This document shows, one piece after another, positions 1 to 5,741 of a stretch of 5,940 nt of DNA. Source of the DNA: Alphaproteobacteria bacterium MarineAlpha10_Bin2 (lineage in GTDB: Bacteria; Pseudomonadota; Alphaproteobacteria; UBA828); contig PTKB01000167.1 in the NCBI GenBank assembly GCA_002937555.1, positions 1 to 5,940 of the forward strand. The letters run 5' to 3'. The position numbers and the translations under genes were made by a program. The notes under the pieces were generated by a model that saw only the letters and a list, made by a program, of their open reading frames with translations, did not search any database and had not been told where the DNA came from. Numbering within the stretch: the stretch's first letter is position 1; each line of letters begins with the position of its first letter.

Positions 1-903
1 GACCGGCTTGCCGCTCTCCTTGTTGAGACGGTAGAAGCCGCCCTTGCCCTTGCGCCCGATCGAGCCCTCTTTGATCATGTTCAAGATCAGCTCCGGCTCG
101 CCGTAGAGCGTGCGGTAGGCGTCGTTCTCGGGCACGGCGTCATAGAGGCTCTTGCTCACCAGCGGCATCAGATCAATGCCAACCAGATCCATCAGGCCGA
201 AAATGCCGGTCTTGGGGATGCCGAGAGCGCGGCCGATAGCGGCGTCGGCTTCTTCGACCGTTACACTGCCCTCAAAGGCTTCTACCACCGCCGCCTGAAT
301 CCAGAACGTGCCGATGCGGTTGGCGATGAAGCCGGGTGTGTCCTTGCATTCAACCACGCCTTTGCCGAGCCGGTGGTCGGCGAAATCGCTGACGGCGGCG
401 ACCGCATCGTCCCGCGTTTTTTCACCGCTGACGATTTCCAAGAGCCGCATATAGCGCGGCGGATTAAAGAAATGGGTGATGAAAAAATCGCGTTGGAAAC
501 TCTCCTCCATGCCGTCCATCAAGTTGCGGCAGGGAATCGTCGAGGTGTTGGAAGACACGATACTGCCGGCTTTACGCACGCTATCGATCTGGCGGTAAAT
601 CGCCTGCTTGATATCGCGTTTTTCGATCACCGCTTCAACGATCCAGTCGGCCTCGGCGAGAAGCCCCAGATCGTCTTCTATGTTGCCGCACATAATGCGC
701 TTGGCATTGCGTTTTTCCATGAACGGCGCGGGCTCGGTTTTCAGCATGCCCTCGACCGCCTTTAAGGCAAGTTCGCTGCGTTTCTTGGCGCCTTCCGGCA
801 CGATATCGAGAAGAATCACATCGACGCCAGCATTGGCGACATGAGCGGCAATACCGCCGCCCATGAGCCCGGCGCCGATGACCGCGACTTTATCGATCGC
901 CAT
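1..903 (-). CDS. 3-hydroxyacyl-CoA dehydrogenase, FadN-like, N-terminal 301 residues (partial, runs off left edge)
   Basis: The gene oxidises 3-hydroxyacyl-CoA to 3-ketoacyl-CoA with NAD+, the third step of beta-oxidation, in the cytoplasm. The reading frame is open from an ATG at 903-901 to base 1 without a stop. Residues 6-19 hold the Rossmann fingerprint (GAGLMGG, glycines 10, 12 and 15). HFFNPP at 144-149 gives catalytic His144, paired with Glu156 twelve residues on as in known dehydrogenases. DTPGFIANRI at 188-197 opens the C-terminal dehydrogenase domain. The dehydrogenase domain sits at the very N-terminus, unlike E. coli FadB, where the hydratase comes first. Motifs such as EPAPF and GNIEDD recall Bacillus FadN and the roughly 770-790 residue alphaproteobacterial proteins with a C-terminal hydratase. 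That hydratase half is expected beyond the left edge but is not seen. The ATG overlaps the thiolase stop, so the gene is the third in the operon. A stand-alone dehydrogenase of about 300 residues is the alternative, but the frame has not stopped after 301 codons. Confidence 0.93.
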   Translation of the reverse strand, partial: MAIDKVAVIGAGLMGGGIAAHVANAGVDVILLDIVPEGAKKRSELALKAVEGMLKTEPAPFMEKRNAKRIMCGNIEDDLGLLAEADWIVEAVIEKRDIKQAIYRQIDSVRKAGSIVSSNTSTIPCRNLMDGMEESFQRDFFITHFFNPPRYMRLLEIVSGEKTRDDAVAAVSDFADHRLGKGVVECKDTPGFIANRIGTFWIQAAVVEAFEGSVTVEEADAAIGRALGIPKTGIFGLMDLVGIDLMPLVSKSLYDAVPENDAYRTLYGEPELILNMIKEGSIGRKGKGGFYRLNKESGKPV

Positions 904-914
904 CAGGCTGCCTC
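901..914 (-). promoter_or_regulatory. TGATG stop/start overlap with ribosome binding site for the dehydrogenase gene
   Basis: On the minus strand the thiolase stop TGA (905-903) shares one base with the dehydrogenase ATG (903-901). A GAGG at 914-911, inside the last thiolase codons, lies 7 bases before the ATG. This arrangement is typical of translational coupling, with ribosomes ending the thiolase reinitiating on the dehydrogenase. It fixes the dehydrogenase start. Confidence 0.8.
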
Positions 915-2039
915 AAGCACGGTGGAGATGCCTTGGCCGCCACCGATGCATTGGGTGGCGAGCGCATATTGCTTGTCTTCGCGCTGCAGGAGCTGCGCCG
1001 CCTTGCCGGCGATGCGCGCCCCCGTGGCGCCGAGCGGATGGCCGAGCGCGATGGCGCCGCCGTCCAAATTCATCTTGTCGAGATCGAAGGCAAGCTCGCG
1101 TACGCAGGCCAGCGCCTGCACCGCGAACGCCTCGTTCAACTCGATCACATCGACGTCGGCCATGCGGATGCCGGCGCGCTCGAGCGCCTTGGCGGTCGAG
1201 ACCACCGGGCCGTAGCCCATGATTTCCGGCTGGCAGCCGGCCACAGCGACGCTCTTGATCTTGGCCGAAACCTCGAGCCCGTTGGCCGCGGCATAATCCT
1301 CGGTGCACACCAGTACGGCGGAAGCGCCGTCGGTCAAGGGCGAGGAGGTGCCGGCTGTCACCGTGCCTTCGGCGTCGAACGCGGGTTCGAGATTGGCCAG
1401 CGCCTCGGCATTGGTGCCGGGGCGGATGCAGCCATCCTGGTCGATCGTCTCGCCGTCGCACTCGATGGCGACGATCTCTCCGGCCAGGCGCCCTTCCTCG
1501 CGTGCCGCGGTCGCCTTGGCATGGCTGGAGACGGCAAGCGCTTCCTGTTCCTCGCGCGGAATTTGATATTTCTGCGCCAAATTCTCCGCCGTCTCGCCCA
1601 TCGCCATATAGGCGCCTTCGTTGCGCTCATAAAGATCGGCGTTGGGCATCGGGTTGTAGCCGCCCATCGGCACGCGAGACATGGATTCGACACCGGCACA
1701 AATAAACGCGTCGCCGGCATTCATCTGGATCGCGCCGGCGGCAATGTGAATGGATTGCATCGACGAGCCGCAAAAACGGTTGACCGTGACGCCGGCGACG
1801 GAAATCGGCAGATCGGCAAGCAAGCCGACGATGCGCGCCACGTTGAAGCCCTGCTCGCCCTCGGGAAAAGCGCAGCCCATGATCAAATCCTCGATGCCGG
1901 CGGGATCGACCCCGCTGCTCTCGATCAGCCCGCGCACCACGTCGGCGGCCATGTCGTCGGGCCGTTTTTTCACCAGCTGGCCCTTATGGGCAAAATGGAA
2001 GGGCGATCTTTTGTATCCTGCGATGACTACGGGTTTCAT
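903..2039 (-). CDS. acetyl-CoA C-acyltransferase (3-ketoacyl-CoA thiolase), FadA-type
   Basis: The enzyme cleaves 3-ketoacyl-CoA with CoA to acetyl-CoA and a shortened acyl-CoA, the last step of beta-oxidation, in the cytoplasm. The product is 378 residues, close to the 387 of E. coli FadA. Visible motifs are VNRFCGSSMQ with nucleophile Cys90, the VTAGTSSPLTDGA loop at 227-239, NEAFA at 302-306, GHPLGATGAR at 333-342 with His334, and CIGGGQG at 364-370 with the second catalytic Cys364. All expected active-site residues are present. I chose ATG 2039 (MKPVVIAGYKRSPF) because a GAGG lies 8 bases before it and the thiolase fold begins there. The frame can be extended to a TTG at 2057, but no binding site precedes that codon. 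The gene lies 43 bases after the ligase stop and overlaps the dehydrogenase start, so it is the middle gene of the operon. The VNRFCGSSMQ and TSSPLTDGA segments favour a FadA-type degradative thiolase over a biosynthetic acetoacetyl-CoA thiolase. The exact chain-length range cannot be read from sequence. Confidence 0.95.
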   Translation of the reverse strand: MKPVVIAGYKRSPFHFAHKGQLVKKRPDDMAADVVRGLIESSGVDPAGIEDLIMGCAFPEGEQGFNVARIVGLLADLPISVAGVTVNRFCGSSMQSIHIAAGAIQMNAGDAFICAGVESMSRVPMGGYNPMPNADLYERNEGAYMAMGETAENLAQKYQIPREEQEALAVSSHAKATAAREEGRLAGEIVAIECDGETIDQDGCIRPGTNAEALANLEPAFDAEGTVTAGTSSPLTDGASAVLVCTEDYAAANGLEVSAKIKSVAVAGCQPEIMGYGPVVSTAKALERAGIRMADVDVIELNEAFAVQALACVRELAFDLDKMNLDGGAIALGHPLGATGARIAGKAAQLLQREDKQYALATQCIGGGQGISTVLEAA

Positions 2040-2051
2040 GGTTTCGACCTC
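2040..2051 (-). promoter_or_regulatory. ribosome binding site deciding the thiolase start
   Basis: GAGG at 2051-2048 on the minus strand is followed by 8 bases and then the ATG at 2039-2037. This supports the ATG over the in-frame TTG at 2057, which would place the binding site inside the coding sequence. Confidence 0.6.
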
Positions 2052-2082
2052 GCTCAATTCGATGTGTGTGTTGGATGACGCT

Positions 2083-3789
2083 TTACGAATTTGCCGCCGC
2101 GTTTCGCTTGGCGGCCTCTTCGGCGATTAGTTCTTTCTTCGAGAGCTTGCCGATCAGGGTTTTCGGCAACTCGTCGCGGAATTCGATTTGCTTGGGCATT
2201 TCGATGGCGGACAGCTTGTCCTTGAGGAAGGCGGTGAGGCCTTCCGCATCGAGGGATTGGCCGGCGCGTAGCTTGACGAAGGCTTTGACCGTCTGCTGGC
2301 GGTAATCGTCTTCAATGCCGGCGACGGTGACCTCTTCGACCGCCGGGTGACGGTAGATCGCCTCTTCGACATGGCGCGGATAGATGTTGTAACCGCCGGA
2401 CAGGATGATCTCTTTGAGCCGGTCGATGAGATAGGTGTAGCCGTCTTCGTCCATATAGCCGACATCGCCGGTGTGGAAGCGGCCGTCGAGGAGGGCGGCT
2501 GCGCTTTCTTCCTCGCGGTTCCAATAGCCGCGCATGACCTGCGGGCCGGTGATGCAGATTTCGCCGGTCTCGCCCTGCGCCAGCACCTTGGATGGATTTT
2601 CGATATCGGTGATCTCGACCACTGTGCCCGGCGCCGGCAAGCCGAGCGAGCCGGGGCGCGATTCGCCGGTCGAGGGATTGCACAGCGCAACCGGCGATGT
2701 CTCGCTGAGGCCGTAGCCTTCCAGCAAGCGGCAGCCGGAGAGCGCTTCGAATTTTTCCTGCACGTCGCGCGGCAGCGTGTCGCCGCCGGCCAGGCAATAG
2801 CGCATCGAAGTGAGATCGAATTTCCCTGCCTTAACGCCGGGATGGTTGTTGATGGCGATATAGATCGTCGGCACGGCGGGAAAGAATGTCGGGCGCTTCT
2901 TGTGGATGACCTTGAGCGCCGCCTCCAATTCGAAGCGCGGCAGCAGAATCATCTTGGCCCCGGCATGGACGCTGAAATTCATCACCACGGTCATGGCGAA
3001 GACGTGGAACAGCGGCAGCACGCCCATCATCACTTCCTCGCCGAACTTGGTTTCGGGGAAGAAATAAGCCGCTTGCTGGACATTGGAGGTGAGATTGGCG
3101 TGGGTGAGCATCGCGCCCTTGGGCCGCCCGGTCGTGCCGCCGGTATATTGAAGCACCGCGATATCCTCTTCCGGGTTTATGTCGGCGCGCTCGGGGCGCC
3201 CGTCATTGGCGCACAGGCTCTTGAAGGAGATATGGCGGCCGTCCTTGGGCAGCGCCACGATGTCCTTGCCGCGCAGCAACCGGTACAGCAGGCTTTTCGG
3301 GAACGGCAGCTGCTCGGCCATGGACGCCAGCACGATTTTCTTCAACCGCGTATTGCCCAGCATCTTCGCCGCCTTGTCGTAAATCAGCGGCATGTCGAGG
3401 GTAATCAGAATGTCGCATTCGGAATCTTCTATCTGTACGCGGATTTCCTCTTCGGCATAGAGCGGATTGAAATTGACCACCGTGCCGCCGGCCGTAAGCA
3501 CGGCGTAAAAGGAAATCACCATGGCCGGGCAGTTGGGCAGCATCAGGCCGACCCGGTCTCCTTTGCCGATCCCTTGCGCCTGCAAACCCTTGGCGGCGCG
3601 GTTCACCAACTCTGCAACCTCGGCAAAGCTATAAATTCGATCCATAAAATCTATGGCCGGGCGCGCGGCATATTTTTTCGCCGCATTTTCCATCAATGCC
3701 GGCAACGCCTGGGCGTTGAGTGGCGCATGCCAATCGATATCGGCGGGATAGGATTTCTCCCAGAGATAAGGCTGATTTTGTTCGCTCAT
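2083..3789 (-). CDS. fadD: long-chain fatty acid-CoA ligase (FadD-like, AMP-forming)
   Basis: The enzyme activates a fatty acid with ATP and CoA to acyl-CoA, AMP and pyrophosphate, and so feeds the beta-oxidation enzymes encoded downstream. It is probably soluble or peripheral at the inner membrane; no signal peptide or clear membrane helix is visible. The 568-residue product shows the full ANL-superfamily set: the phosphate-binding loop YTGGTTGRPKGAMLTH at 215-230, GYGLSETSP at 358-366, FHTGDVGYMDEDGY at 438-451 with the ribose-binding Asp442, the hinge DRLKEIILSGGYNIYP at 456-471, and PKTLIGKLSKKEL at 542-554 with catalytic Lys548. Length fits FadD (about 560). I chose ATG 3789 (MSEQNQPYLW) because GCGGA lies about 8 bases upstream. 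ATG 3795, two codons earlier, would have only 3 bases of spacing after GGA, and a TTG at 3834 adds a basic, non-family N-terminus. It is the first gene of the leftward operon and ends in TAA at 2085-2083. Chain-length preference is inferred from the family and the neighbours only. Confidence 0.94.
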   Translation of the reverse strand: MSEQNQPYLWEKSYPADIDWHAPLNAQALPALMENAAKKYAARPAIDFMDRIYSFAEVAELVNRAAKGLQAQGIGKGDRVGLMLPNCPAMVISFYAVLTAGGTVVNFNPLYAEEEIRVQIEDSECDILITLDMPLIYDKAAKMLGNTRLKKIVLASMAEQLPFPKSLLYRLLRGKDIVALPKDGRHISFKSLCANDGRPERADINPEEDIAVLQYTGGTTGRPKGAMLTHANLTSNVQQAAYFFPETKFGEEVMMGVLPLFHVFAMTVVMNFSVHAGAKMILLPRFELEAALKVIHKKRPTFFPAVPTIYIAINNHPGVKAGKFDLTSMRYCLAGGDTLPRDVQEKFEALSGCRLLEGYGLSETSPVALCNPSTGESRPGSLGLPAPGTVVEITDIENPSKVLAQGETGEICITGPQVMRGYWNREEESAAALLDGRFHTGDVGYMDEDGYTYLIDRLKEIILSGGYNIYPRHVEEAIYRHPAVEEVTVAGIEDDYRQQTVKAFVKLRAGQSLDAEGLTAFLKDKLSAIEMPKQIEFRDELPKTLIGKLSKKELIAEEAAKRNAAANS

Positions 3790-3803
3790 TGCCATTTTCC
3801 GCA

Positions 3804-3817
3804 GCGCCAAACGGCGC
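3804..3817 (-). repeat. small inverted repeat in the ligase leader
   Basis: GCGCC, four bases, then GGCGC form a perfect 5-bp stem, read on the minus strand as GCGCCGTTTGGCGC. It lies 14 bases before ATG 3789 and immediately before the weak GCGGA binding site. It could form a short hairpin that affects ligase translation. With only 5 base pairs in a GC-rich genome it may equally be chance. Confidence 0.3.
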
Positions 3818-3845
3818 GTTCCCGCACGCCGCAAAATGCCGCCAA

Positions 3846-3880
3846 AGTGAATAGTGAATAGTTTAGTAAGTATTCACTCA
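3846..3880. promoter_or_regulatory. candidate palindromic operator (TetR-type spacing) for the beta-oxidation operon
   Basis: AGTGAATA at 3853-3860 and TATTCACT at 3871-3878 are perfect 8-base inverted arms separated by 10 bases. The left arm is repeated at 3846-3853, giving two AGTGAAT units in tandem. A second, weaker register, TTAGTAAGT/ATTCACTCA at 3863-3880, matches at 6 of 9 half-site positions. The site overlaps the putative -10 of the leftward promoter and lies 57 bases or more before the ligase ATG, as a repressor site would. TetR-family regulators of fatty-acid degradation, such as Bacillus FadR, bind AT-rich palindromes of TGAATGA type, so a related regulator is a reasonable guess. 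No regulator gene is in the window. Confidence 0.5.
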
Positions 3881-3891
3881 AAGGCCATCAA
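3863..3891 (-). promoter_or_regulatory. possible sigma-70 promoter for the ligase-thiolase-dehydrogenase operon
   Basis: On the minus strand TTGATG (3891-3886) is followed after 17 bases by TACTAA (3868-3863). The -35 matches consensus at 4 of 6 positions and the -10 at only 3 of 6, so the case rests mainly on spacing and on overlap with the palindrome. An alternative -10, TATTCA, lies slightly further downstream. Confidence 0.3.
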
Positions 3892-4094
3892 GGATCAAGT
3901 GATTTTGCAGTTTTGCGGAGACGGACGCAACGATTCCCCGGCGCCAGGCGCGTTAGTTGGAATTCTATCGGGCCGCAATTATTCAGCATTGATACAGGTT
4001 TATCGGCTCTTGACCGCGTGCTTGCGACATAAGAGAGTGCTGCGGCGATGGTCGTTCAATAGAGATCGGAAGGGGCGGGGAGACAGGCGCCGGT

Positions 4095-4484
4095 ATGGCG
4101 GATGAGCGAAAACCAAGAATTCTGGTCATAGATGATGACGATCTGGTGCGCGCGACGCTTGTCGCCGTGCTCGACCGCGCCGATGTCGAGGTGACCGAGG
4201 CGTCGGATGGCGGTGTCGGCATGCGCCTGTTCAAGGAAAGCCCGCATGACGTGGTGATCACCGATATTCTGATGCCCAACCGCGAAGGCATTGAGACCAT
4301 CCGCGATCTGCGCCGTGCCCAGCAAGAGGTCAAGATCATCGCCATATCCGGCGGCGGCAATATCGACAAGATGCAATTGCTGGATTTGGCACAGAAATTC
4401 GGCGCCGACCGCGTCTTGCCTAAGCCTTTCACGCCGAAACAGGTACTGGATACGCTCGAAGAAGTGTTGGCCGAACGCGGTTAG
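4095..4484 (+). CDS. single-domain response regulator (stand-alone receiver)
   Basis: The 129-residue protein is one CheY-like receiver domain with no output domain. Visible residues are the acidic pocket in VIDDDD (Asp13-16), the phosphoacceptor Asp57 in ITDILMP, the switch Ser85 in AISGGG, and Lys110 in LPKPF. All are in the expected places, so the domain should be phosphorylated by a histidine kinase or phosphotransfer protein and signal by protein contact in the cytoplasm. ATG 4095 is the first start codon in a frame that opens after a TGA at 4011-4013. GGGGAGA at 4077-4083 lies about 11 bases upstream, a slightly long spacing. The gene is divergent from the beta-oxidation operon and ends 3 bases from the end of the convergent ispG. 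No kinase is adjacent, so its partner and output are unknown. The ISGGG loop is a variant I associate with alphaproteobacterial receivers, from memory. Confidence 0.93.
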   Translation: MADERKPRILVIDDDDLVRATLVAVLDRADVEVTEASDGGVGMRLFKESPHDVVITDILMPNREGIETIRDLRRAQQEVKIIAISGGGNIDKMQLLDLAQKFGADRVLPKPFTPKQVLDTLEEVLAERG

Positions 4485-4487
4485 CGT

Positions 4488-5723
4488 TTAGTTGCGCCTG
4501 GGGTATTTGTTTTCGACATACTCTTCGACGATAGCTTGAAACGCTTTGGCGATACCCTCGCCGCGTAGCGTCACCGTCTTTTTTCCATCGATGAAAACCG
4601 GCGCCGCCGGGGCCTCGTTGGTGCCCGGCAGGCTGATGCCGATATCGGCATGTTTGCTTTCGCCGGGGCCGTTGACGATGCACCCCATGACGGCGAGCTG
4701 CATCTCTTCGACGCCGACATGGGTTTCGCGCCATTCCGGCATGCGGGCGCGCACATGACTTTGGATTTTTTCCGCCAGGTCCTGAAACACCGTGCTGGTG
4801 GTGCGCCCGCAGCCCGGGCATGCGGTTACCAGCGGCGTGAAGGCGCGCAACCCCATGGTCTGCAGAATTTCCTGCGCCACCACCACTTCCTGGGTGCGGT
4901 CGCCGCCGGGCGACGGGGTGAGAGAAATGCGGATGGTATCGCCAATGCCTTGTTGCAGCAAGATGCCGAGCGCCGCGGTCGAGGCGACGATGCCTTTCGA
5001 GCCCATGCCCGCCTCGGTCAAGCCGAGATGTAGGGCATAGTCGGCGCGCGCCGCCAAATCGCTATAGACCGCCACCAGATCCTGCACTTGGCTCACTTTG
5101 CAGGAAATCACGATGCGGTCGCGGCCAAGGCCGATTTCCTCGGCCAATGCCGCGCTCCTCAGCGCCGATTCCACCAGCGCCGCGCGCATCACCTCCTGCG
5201 CCTCGCGCGGCTCATCCAGGGCCGCGTTCTGGTCCATCAATTCGGCCAGCAGGTCCTGATCGAGACTGCCCCAATTGACGCCGATCCTGACCGGCCGATC
5301 ATATTCGAGCGCCACTTCGATCATCGTCTGGAACTGGCGGTCGCGCTTCTCGCGGAAGCCGACATTGCCGGGATTGATGCGGTACTTCGCCAACGCCTCG
5401 GCGCAGGCCGGATGCTCGCGCAGCAGTTTGTGGCCGTTATAGTGAAAATCGCCGATCAGCGGCACGGCGCAATCCATGGCGTCGAGGCGTTCGCGGATAT
5501 GCGGCACCGCGGCTGCCGCCGCCGGCGTGTTGACGGTGATGCGCACCAGCTCCGAGCCCGCCTCGGCCAACGCGCGCACCTGCGCCGCCGTGCCTTCGGC
5601 GTCTTCCGTATCGGTATTGGTCATGCTCTGCACCAGGATCGGCGCGCCGCCGCCGATCTGGTGCGGCCCGACTAGGACGCCGACGCTGGCGTTGCGCGGT
5701 CTGTTGGGGATCCCGCGGTTCAT
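4488..5723 (-). CDS. ispG: 4-hydroxy-3-methylbut-2-en-1-yl diphosphate synthase (IspG/GcpE)
   Basis: IspG is a 4Fe-4S enzyme that reductively opens methylerythritol cyclodiphosphate to HMBPP, the penultimate step of the non-mevalonate isoprenoid pathway, in the cytoplasm. The 411-residue product has the TIM-barrel N-terminal domain, with VQSMTNTDTED at 31-41, LVRITVNTP at 59-67, GDFHYNG at 91-97 and RINPGN at 115-120. The C-terminal cluster domain has CPGCGR (Cys302, Cys305) and MGCIVNGPGE (Cys348, Glu355), which supply all four expected cluster ligands. It is longer than E. coli IspG (372), and the ligand spacing agrees with that recalled for the Thermus enzyme. This is still the two-domain bacterial type, not the three-domain plant type. 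ATG 5723 follows a strong AAGGAG and matches the family N-terminus. The gene starts 15 bases after the hydrolase stop, so the two are probably co-transcribed. It ends tail-to-tail with the response regulator. Confidence 0.97.
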   Translation of the reverse strand: MNRGIPNRPRNASVGVLVGPHQIGGGAPILVQSMTNTDTEDAEGTAAQVRALAEAGSELVRITVNTPAAAAAVPHIRERLDAMDCAVPLIGDFHYNGHKLLREHPACAEALAKYRINPGNVGFREKRDRQFQTMIEVALEYDRPVRIGVNWGSLDQDLLAELMDQNAALDEPREAQEVMRAALVESALRSAALAEEIGLGRDRIVISCKVSQVQDLVAVYSDLAARADYALHLGLTEAGMGSKGIVASTAALGILLQQGIGDTIRISLTPSPGGDRTQEVVVAQEILQTMGLRAFTPLVTACPGCGRTTSTVFQDLAEKIQSHVRARMPEWRETHVGVEEMQLAVMGCIVNGPGESKHADIGISLPGTNEAPAAPVFIDGKKTVTLRGEGIAKAFQAIVEEYVENKYPRRN

Positions 5724-5732
5724 GATGCGCTG

Positions 5733-5741
5733 CTCTCCTTA
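5733..5741 (-). promoter_or_regulatory. ispG ribosome binding site merged with the hydrolase stop codon
   Basis: On the minus strand the hydrolase stop TAA (5741-5739) runs directly into GGAGAG (5738-5733), giving TAAGGAGAG. The GGAG core lies 11 bases before the ispG ATG at 5723. A terminator between the genes is impossible, and ribosomes leaving the hydrolase end exactly on the ispG binding site. Confidence 0.7.

Larger units (their letters stand above)
3790..4094. other. divergent intergenic region between the ligase and response-regulator genes
   Basis: This 305-base gap is the only one of note in the window. The left half is AT-richer and holds a palindromic candidate operator (3846-3880) over a possible leftward promoter (3863-3891). 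It also holds a short hairpin in the ligase leader (3804-3817). The right half holds GCGCC-A-GGCGC at 3941-3951 and, just before the response-regulator ATG, a purine-rich GGGGAGA at 4077-4083. I found no convincing paired -35/-10 for the rightward gene. No tRNA, riboswitch or convincing small gene was seen. Confidence 0.7.

Noticed and set aside
2040..2057. TTG start for the thiolase at 2057
   Set aside because: No Shine-Dalgarno precedes it, and it would place the good GAGG for ATG 2039 within the coding sequence. The family N-terminus begins at the ATG.
933..2078. Plus-strand open frame of 381 codons antisense to the thiolase
   Set aside because: Same pattern: complete overlap with a gene carrying every thiolase active-site motif, and low-complexity composition in the antisense translation.
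3790..3834. TTG start for the ligase at 3834
   Set aside because: It would add a 15-residue stretch, largely basic (MRRAGTRRLALRKMA), that is not typical of the family and lies over the leader hairpin. ATG 3789 gives a normal FadD length.
2347..3861. Plus-strand open frame of 504 codons antisense to the ligase
   Set aside because: It lies wholly over the well-supported ligase gene. Its translation is His/Gly/Arg/Ala-rich without any recognisable domain, as expected for an antisense frame of a GC-rich gene with G/C at third positions.
4010..4032. TTGACC as a -35 for the response-regulator gene
   Set aside because: The only -10-like bases nearby (CATAAG) are just 12 bases downstream, and 16-18 bases away there is no match, so it is not a convincing promoter.
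3854..4105. Plus-strand GTG-started frame of 83 codons filling the intergenic gap
   Set aside because: The GTG lies inside the palindrome and has no ribosome binding site. The product has no recognisable motif and ends in a basic run, and the frame overlaps the start of the response regulator.
5088..5675. Plus-strand open frame of 195 codons antisense to ispG
   Set aside because: A shadow of ispG, with a repetitive Arg/His/Gln/Ala-rich product and no family motif.
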